Assembly: GCF_030698125.1 (NCBI RefSeq) | Contig: NZ_JAUYNV010000038.1 | Coordinates: forward strand, 1 to 64,000 | Origin: Methyloversatilis sp. | Lineage (GTDB): Bacteria > Pseudomonadota > Gammaproteobacteria > Burkholderiales > Rhodocyclaceae | Length of the DNA: 64,000 bases | Direction: 5' to 3' | Shown: positions 59,753 to 64,000 of the stretch, piece after piece | How the letters are laid out: every line of letters starts with the position of its first letter | Position numbering within the stretch: position 1 is the first letter of the stretch | Program-made: the position numbers and the translations under genes | Notes under the pieces: generated by a model | What the model saw: the letters and a program-made list of their open reading frames with translations, nothing else | Told to the model about the DNA's origin: nothing | Databases searched by the model: none

Positions 59753-59896
59753 GAAGTTCGCGAACCCGGGAATGGTGAAGTGGCCAACCCGGGATTCTAT
59801 CCGCTTGGCACCGACAGGCTGAAGCGGCGACCTTTGCTTCAATTCGGTGACGAATTGTGGAAGAATCCACAAAAATTTCATCAGGCAGGTTCAGTC

Positions 59897-60463
59897 ATGC
59901 TCGACCGGGAAGGGTATCGCCCGAACGTCGGCATCATCCTCATCAACGGGCGCAATGAAGTCTTCTGGGGAAAGCGCATAGGCGAACATGCCTGGCAGTT
60001 TCCGCAAGGGGGCATCAACCACGGTGAATCGCCGGAGCAGGCGATGTACCGCGAGCTCTGGGAAGAGTTGGGGCTACGTCCGCAGCATGTGCGTATCGTC
60101 GGGCGAACCCGCGACTGGCTTCGCTACGACGTGCCGCGCAACTGGGTGCGGCGCGAATGGCGCAGTGCGTACCGCGGTCAGAAGCAGATCTGGTACCTCT
60201 TGCGCATGGTGGGCCGCGACTGCGACGTCTGCCTGCGCGCTACCGATCATCCCGAATTCGACGCATGGCGATGGCACGATTACTGGATTCCGCTGGATTC
60301 GGTCATCGAGTTCAAGCGCCAGGTCTATCAGCAGGCGCTGACCGAACTGGCGCGGCTGGCCTTCCGGAATGCCCGCGCCAAAGGTTGCGCGAGCCAAGGC
60401 GACGACGAGGAGCAGAAAGTACCGGACGATTCCCGACCGGACTCCGTTTCCCCCGCGCCGTGA
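59897..60463 (+). CDS. rppH: RppH, RNA 5' pyrophosphohydrolase
   Basis: 188 residues. Nudix hydrolase that trims mRNA 5' triphosphates to start decay. [27 protein letters not shown] is diagnostic; the Nudix box [24 protein letters not shown] covers about 37-60. The C-terminal tail is charged ([18 protein letters not shown]). Divergent from proS; proS-rppH is a common pair. Confidence 0.96.
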   Translation: MLDREGYRPNVGIILINGRNEVFWGKRIGEHAWQFPQGGINHGESPEQAMYRELWEELGLRPQHVRIVGRTRDWLRYDVPRNWVRREWRSAYRGQKQIWYLLRMVGRDCDVCLRATDHPEFDAWRWHDYWIPLDSVIEFKRQVYQQALTELARLAFRNARAKGCASQGDDEEQKVPDDSRPDSVSPAP

Positions 60464-60545
60464 GCGCATCGAAGTTCGCCCTGCCAGTGCGTTTTCTGCC
60501 ACAAGCTGCGGAACCTCGCAGACGCAAAGACCCTCAATCGTTCAT

Positions 60546-61127
60546 ATGTTGACCAAAAATGCTTTAGGTGCGGTGCGTTGTGCTGCGGCAGTGATGCTAT
60601 GCCTCTCGATAACCGGCGCGGGTGCGCAGATCACCGACTGGCAGAAGCCGGAGCCCTATCGCGGGCAGGAAGCCGGAGAACCGGGCGAACTCAAGGAAGA
60701 CGACTTTGCGTTGCCCGATGTTCGACAGGCGACGGACTGGGTCGAGTTCCACGTCGGTTCCGAGACGCGAAATCGCTACTTTGTCGCTCGCGCGAGTATC
60801 AGCGTGGGCAAGGATGAAGTGACGCGCTTCATTTCGCGTGTGCTGACCGCGGGAGGTGCAGAGACTGTTTCGGTCGAAGGCATTCGCTGCGCAACAGCGG
60901 AGCGCCGTCTGTACGCCCACCTCAGGACAGGGGCGGGCTGGGTAAGTCCGCGTGCTGTGCAATGGTCGCCGGTCTATACCGGCAATCGCTTCAATGCCTA
61001 TCACTACGCTCTGTTCGATGGTTTGATTTGTTCCGGTGATCGCCCGCAGAAACCATCTCAGACGATCGAATTGATGGCGGCCAGCTTCAAGTCGCGGGTC
61101 GGAACACCATTGACGGGCTATCGCTGA
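60546..61127 (+). CDS. CNP1-like exported protein
   Basis: 193 residues. Signal peptide (AAAVMLCLSITGAGAQ), then a single domain with FHVGSETRNRYFVARASISVGKDEVTRF and SVEGIRCATAERRLYA. Matches the CNP1-like family of beta-proteobacteria, of unknown role; secreted or periplasmic by its signal. Immediately followed by coq7 (stop and start adjacent). Confidence 0.85.
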   Translation: MLTKNALGAVRCAAAVMLCLSITGAGAQITDWQKPEPYRGQEAGEPGELKEDDFALPDVRQATDWVEFHVGSETRNRYFVARASISVGKDEVTRFISRVLTAGGAETVSVEGIRCATAERRLYAHLRTGAGWVSPRAVQWSPVYTGNRFNAYHYALFDGLICSGDRPQKPSQTIELMAASFKSRVGTPLTGYR

Positions 61128-61751
61128 ATGTTCCCGGATCGTCTGATCATCGAGCTTGATCGCGCGTTGCGCACTCTGGCCGCCCCCGCACGAACCGCGC
61201 GTCCTATTCCTGGGTCCGAGCTGCCGGAGCCCGATCTCGACGACGGCCAGCGTCGTCATGTCGGCGCTCTGATGCGCATCAACCATGTGGGTGAAATCTG
61301 TGCCCAGGCGCTGTATCAGGGGCAGGCGCTGACGTGTCGCGATCCATCGGTTCGCGATGCGTTGCGTCAGGCGGCCATCGAGGAAACCGAACACCTGTGC
61401 TGGACGGCGTCACGCATTGGCGAACTGGGCGCGCGGACCAGCCTGCTGAATCCGCTTTGGTACGGCGGTGCGCTGCTGGCAGGCGTTGCCGCTGGATTGG
61501 TCGGCGACAAGTGGAATCTGGGTTTTCTGGCGGAAACAGAAAACCAGGTCGAAGCGCACCTGCAGGGGCATCTGGACCGCCTGCCCGCAGCTGACCAGAA
61601 ATCATGGAGGCTGCTCGAGCAGATGCGGCAGGATGAGCGACAGCACGCACGCGTAGCGGAAAGGTTGGGCGCTGCAGAGTTGCCGGCGCCCGTCCGGGCT
61701 GCAATGCGTGCGGCGTCGTCGGTAATGACCAGACTGGCCTACCACGTCTGA
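61128..61751 (+). CDS. coq7: Coq7, demethoxyubiquinone hydroxylase
   Basis: 207 residues. Di-iron monooxygenase of ubiquinone synthesis. Metal ligands appear in HVGEICAQALYQGQAL (ExxH-like), EETEHLCWTASRIGEL and later EVAAGLVGDKWNLGF plus DERQHARVAERLG. The start directly abuts the CNP1-like stop. Convergent with osmC. Confidence 0.94.
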   Translation: MFPDRLIIELDRALRTLAAPARTARPIPGSELPEPDLDDGQRRHVGALMRINHVGEICAQALYQGQALTCRDPSVRDALRQAAIEETEHLCWTASRIGELGARTSLLNPLWYGGALLAGVAAGLVGDKWNLGFLAETENQVEAHLQGHLDRLPAADQKSWRLLEQMRQDERQHARVAERLGAAELPAPVRAAMRAASSVMTRLAYHV

Positions 61752-61763
61752 AGGCGCCTGAAA

Positions 61764-62186
61764 TCAGGCAGGTGTTTCGATGATTTCCCAGGTGTGTTCA
61801 ATGCGCGCCGTCTGGCCGAGCATGATGGAAGCCGAACAGTACTTCTCGGCAGACAGATGAATCGCGCGCTCGATCATTTCCGGTTTCAGGTGCCGGCCGC
61901 TGATCTTGAAGTGGAATCCTATGCGGGTGAACACCTTGGGATCTTCGGGTGCGCGGTCTGCCTTGAGTTCCACTTCGCAGCCGGTGACCGTCTGACGACC
62001 TTTCTTCAATATCAGCATGACGTCGAAGGCTGTGCAGCCTCCGGTGCCGGCGAGAAGCAGTTCCATTGGCCGCGGTGCCATATTACGACCGCCGGCTTCC
62101 GGTGCGCCGTCCATGTTCAACATGTGGCCCGAGCCCGTCTCGGCCACGAAGCTCACTCCGTCCAGCCACTTCACGACACATTCCAT
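61764..62186 (-). CDS. OsmC/Ohr-family peroxidase-like protein
   Basis: 140 residues. OsmC fold. GGCTAFDVMLIL gives the first redox cysteine, and YCSASIMLGQTARIEH near the C-terminus the second, consistent with a thiol-dependent peroxidase. Substrate (organic hydroperoxide or other) is unknown. Confidence 0.88.
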   Translation of the reverse strand: MECVVKWLDGVSFVAETGSGHMLNMDGAPEAGGRNMAPRPMELLLAGTGGCTAFDVMLILKKGRQTVTGCEVELKADRAPEDPKVFTRIGFHFKISGRHLKPEMIERAIHLSAEKYCSASIMLGQTARIEHTWEIIETPA

Positions 62187-62368
62187 CGCGCCATCTCCTG
62201 TAAGAGCGCGTGATTGTAATGCGCGGACGTGATCAATCCGTCAGCACCCGAATTGTTGCAACGCGTCACAACCTGGGTGGTGATGCGAAGTAATCCGCAT
62301 TTTCGTAAGGGTAATTCGTTGCCTTACGGTAAAAATGGTTTCAACTCCATGAAATATATAGTGGTTTA

Positions 62369-62598
62369 AGGTCAGAGGTCGGCGCTCGCCGCCGCGCTGG
62401 AAAAGCAGTGCCCCTTGTGCGATGCAAAAAATTCTTGCTTACGCGGATCGACTGGACAATAATCAAAGCAAGTTTTGAGAACGATCGTTCACTTGGTCCT
62501 GCCGCCAGCAGCACGGTCGTTTCTCCGCAGGTGTCTCCTCCACCCTCCTCCTTTGGTGTGGATTTAGCGCGACTCAATGAGTCGCGCTTTTTTTATTC
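62369..62598 (+). ncRNA. Candidate small RNA with 16S-tail-like anti-Shine-Dalgarno loop
   Basis: This 499-base gap (62187-62685) holds no protein frame. TATAGT at 62357-62362 is a good -10, with a poor -35. Near the 3' end, CACC (62541-62544) and GGTG (62555-62558) close a hairpin with loop CTCCTCCTTT (62545-62554), matching the 16S rRNA 3' end and complementary to AAAGGAGG. It is followed by the perfect stem AGCGCGACTC (62566-62575)/GAGTCGCGCT (62579-62588), loop AAT, and TTTTTTTATT: a strong plus-strand terminator. Nothing else here needs it. The 5' end is inferred. Confidence 0.65.
62566..62598 (+). terminator. Strong intrinsic terminator
   Basis: Perfect 10-bp stem with a three-base loop followed by seven T residues, then ATT. 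It precedes rplM, so it ends a plus-strand transcript from the gap upstream (the candidate small RNA) or separates rplM from upstream read-through. Confidence 0.9.
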
Positions 62599-62685
62599 AG
62601 GCGTCGAGCATTGACACGCCTGACTCCGCGGGCTATATTCGCCGGCTTTTGGGCGATCTGGCCCGAAATCATTGGGACGTTCGAG

Positions 62686-63114
62686 ATGAAAACCTTTTCA
62701 GCCAAGCCGCACGAAGTCGAGCGCGACTGGTATGTCGTCGATGCCTCTGACAAGGTGCTCGGGCGCCTGGCCAGCGAAATCGCACGCCGTCTGCGCGGCA
62801 AGCACAAGCCTGTATTTACGCCCCACGTTGATACAGGCGATTACATTGTTGTCGTGAATGTCGAGAAGCTGCGCGTCACCGGCAACAAGGCAGAAGACAA
62901 AAAATACTACCGTCACTCGGGTTACCCGGGCGGTATCTACGAAACGAATTTCACGAAGTTGCAGCAGCGCTTCCCGGAGCGTGTTCTTGAGAAGGCAGTC
63001 AAGGGCATGCTTCCGAAGGGGCCGCTGGGCTACGCAATGCTAAAGAAGCTGAAGTGCTACGCTGGTACGGATCATCCGCATACCGCGCAGCAACCCAAAG
63101 CACTGAACATCTGA
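62686..63114 (+). CDS. rplM: 50S ribosomal protein L13
   Basis: 142 residues. [30 protein letters not shown] is the typical start and [17 protein letters not shown] a core motif; a preceding frame with MTRLTPRAI is discarded. Followed by rpsI after 13 bases, the standard rplM-rpsI operon. Confidence 0.98.
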   Translation: MKTFSAKPHEVERDWYVVDASDKVLGRLASEIARRLRGKHKPVFTPHVDTGDYIVVVNVEKLRVTGNKAEDKKYYRHSGYPGGIYETNFTKLQQRFPERVLEKAVKGMLPKGPLGYAMLKKLKCYAGTDHPHTAQQPKALNI

Positions 63115-63127
63115 GGACGGTCCGGTC

Positions 63128-63526
63128 ATGGCTTTCAACGTTGATTACTACTACGGCACGGGACGGCGCAAGACTGCTGTTGCTCGCGTGTTCCTCCGTC
63201 CGGGCAAGGGCGCTTTCGTTGTAAACGACAAGCCGGTCGACGAGTTCTTTTCGCGCGAAACCGGTCGTATGGTTGTCCGTCAGCCGCTCGAGCTGACCGA
63301 GCACATCAGCACATTCGACATCATGGTGAATGTGATCGGTGGTGGTGAATCCGGTCAGGCTGGCGCGGTTCGCCATGGCATCACCCGCGCGCTCATCGAC
63401 TATGACGCAACGCTGAAGCCTGCACTCAGCAAGGCAGGGTTTGTTACGCGCGATGCACGTGAAGTTGAACGCAAGAAGGTTGGCTTTCACAAGGCACGTC
63501 GTCGCAAGCAATTCTCGAAGCGCTGA
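63128..63526 (+). CDS. rpsI: 30S ribosomal protein S9
   Basis: 132 residues. [24 protein letters not shown] at the start and the basic tail [11 protein letters not shown] that reaches the P-site t[21 protein letters not shown]-like core ([15 protein letters not shown]) is conserved. Followed by a terminator. Confidence 0.98.
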   Translation: MAFNVDYYYGTGRRKTAVARVFLRPGKGAFVVNDKPVDEFFSRETGRMVVRQPLELTEHISTFDIMVNVIGGGESGQAGAVRHGITRALIDYDATLKPALSKAGFVTRDAREVERKKVGFHKARRRKQFSKR

Positions 63527-63549
63527 TTCGTCAGTCGCCTCATCCGGAG

Positions 63550-63575
63550 AAGGCCGCCTCGACAGCGGCCTTTTT
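63550..63575 (+). terminator. rplM-rpsI terminator
   Basis: AAGGCCGC (63550-63557) pairs with GCGGCCTT (63565-63572), loop CTCGACA; TTTTC follows. It sits between rpsI and argC. Confidence 0.85.
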
Positions 63576-63649
63576 CGTTTCTGGCATCATGCAGCGTACG
63601 CGGAGCGACCAGCTCGCTCCACGCCGCATCCATTCAAAGGGGAATCGAG

Positions 63650-64000
63650 GTGGCAATCCGGGTTGGTATCGTCGGTGGAACGGGTTATACAGGCGTCGAA
63701 CTGCTGCGCTTGCTGGCGCGACATCCAGGCGTGGAACTGAAGGCGATCACCTCTCGCGGCGATGCGGGCAAACCCGTGTCCGAGATGTTTCCAAGTCTGC
63801 GGGGGCACGTCGATCTGCGTTTTGCCGACCCTGTTGAGGCCGGGCTGGAAGACTGCAATGTGGTGTTCTTCGCCACACCGAACGGCATCGCCATGCAGCA
63901 GGCGCCCGCTTTGCTGGCGGCAGGGGTGAAGGTGATCGATCTTGCTGCAGACTTCCGGCTCAAGGATGAGGCCGTCTGGGAGAAATGGTACGGCATGCCG
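63650..64000 (+). CDS. argC: ArgC, N-acetyl-gamma-glutamyl-phosphate reductase, cut by the window end
   Basis: First 117 codons only. It starts at GTG ([22 protein letters not shown]), with the NADP loop GGTGYTG, and continues [33 protein letters not shown] and [10 protein letters not shown]. It is the arginine pathway's third step. The C-terminal two-thirds, with the catalytic Cys, lies beyond the window. AAAGGGG is about ten bases upstream. Confidence 0.95.
   Translation, partial: MAIRVGIVGGTGYTGVELLRLLARHPGVELKAITSRGDAGKPVSEMFPSLRGHVDLRFADPVEAGLEDCNVVFFATPNGIAMQQAPALLAAGVKVIDLAADFRLKDEAVWEKWYGMP

Noticed and set aside
62611-62685. Upstream extension of rplM ([10 protein letters not shown]...)
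   Set aside because: In-frame but not part of the L13 family; start at 62686 matches the standard N-terminus.

Overview
The window is high-GC DNA from a beta-proteobacterium. The best fit is a Rhodocyclales/Methyloversatilis-like organism. This is inferred from HslV with a MEQFHG leader, a one-cysteine DksA, the rplM-rpsI-argC order, pilBCD, and secreted proteins with PEP-CTERM tails. No phage, insertion sequence, rRNA, tRNA or CRISPR array is visible. Coding density is high, and most genes are housekeeping.

Layout. 1-310: tandem imperfect repeat with REP-like hairpins. 343-4053: mogA and yjgA (-), then pmbA and a TRAP-type binding protein (+). 4089-5360: a small accessory island with a PIN toxin/Phd antitoxin operon behind a perfect 18-bp palindrome, and a possible ribbon-helix-helix regulator with its own direct-repeat operator. 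5441-6721: metK with terminator and a leader able to sequester its ribosome binding site. 6827-13903: lipid A acyltransferase, CoA-binding protein, dapF, DUF484, rRNA methyltransferase, dksA, a His-rich peptide and a ZnuD-like receptor. 14054-19224: double-STAS protein, hslVU, dsbB, NDH-2. 19337-24127 (-): ThiF/MoeB, a hypothetical, ctpA, envC-like, gpmA. 24394-27042: rhodanese, grxC, secB, SH3 protein, gpsA. 27060-31646: trmL, comF, then bioB-bioC-small peptide-MFS. 31773-37636: a secreted nucleotidase / extracellular nuclease / PEP-CTERM cluster, probably for scavenging extracellular DNA and nucleotides. 37646-41549: msrQP, ferritin-like protein, cytochrome c4, engB. 41600-45011: candidate sRNA, hemB, a HAD nucleotidase with no normal start codon, argB, sigma-32 type hsp20. 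45083-55368 (-): nudB, barstar, secreted RNase, aspS, DUF502, fmdB, pilDCB, CorC, YpjD. 55406-64000: ffh, degenerate response regulator, SLT, proS, rppH, CNP1-like, coq7, osmC, a second candidate sRNA, rplM, rpsI, argC (cut by the window end).

The most interesting parts are mostly non-coding. Two candidate small RNAs carry anti-Shine-Dalgarno loops: 41595-41702 (-) and about 62369-62598 (+). The second loop almost copies the 16S rRNA 3' end. Also notable are the metK leader, the two island operators, a barnase-barstar pair inside an aspS-nudB operon, a response regulator lacking its phosphoacceptor, and a sigma-32 promoter over the end of nudB. These readings are by eye; no database search was possible.
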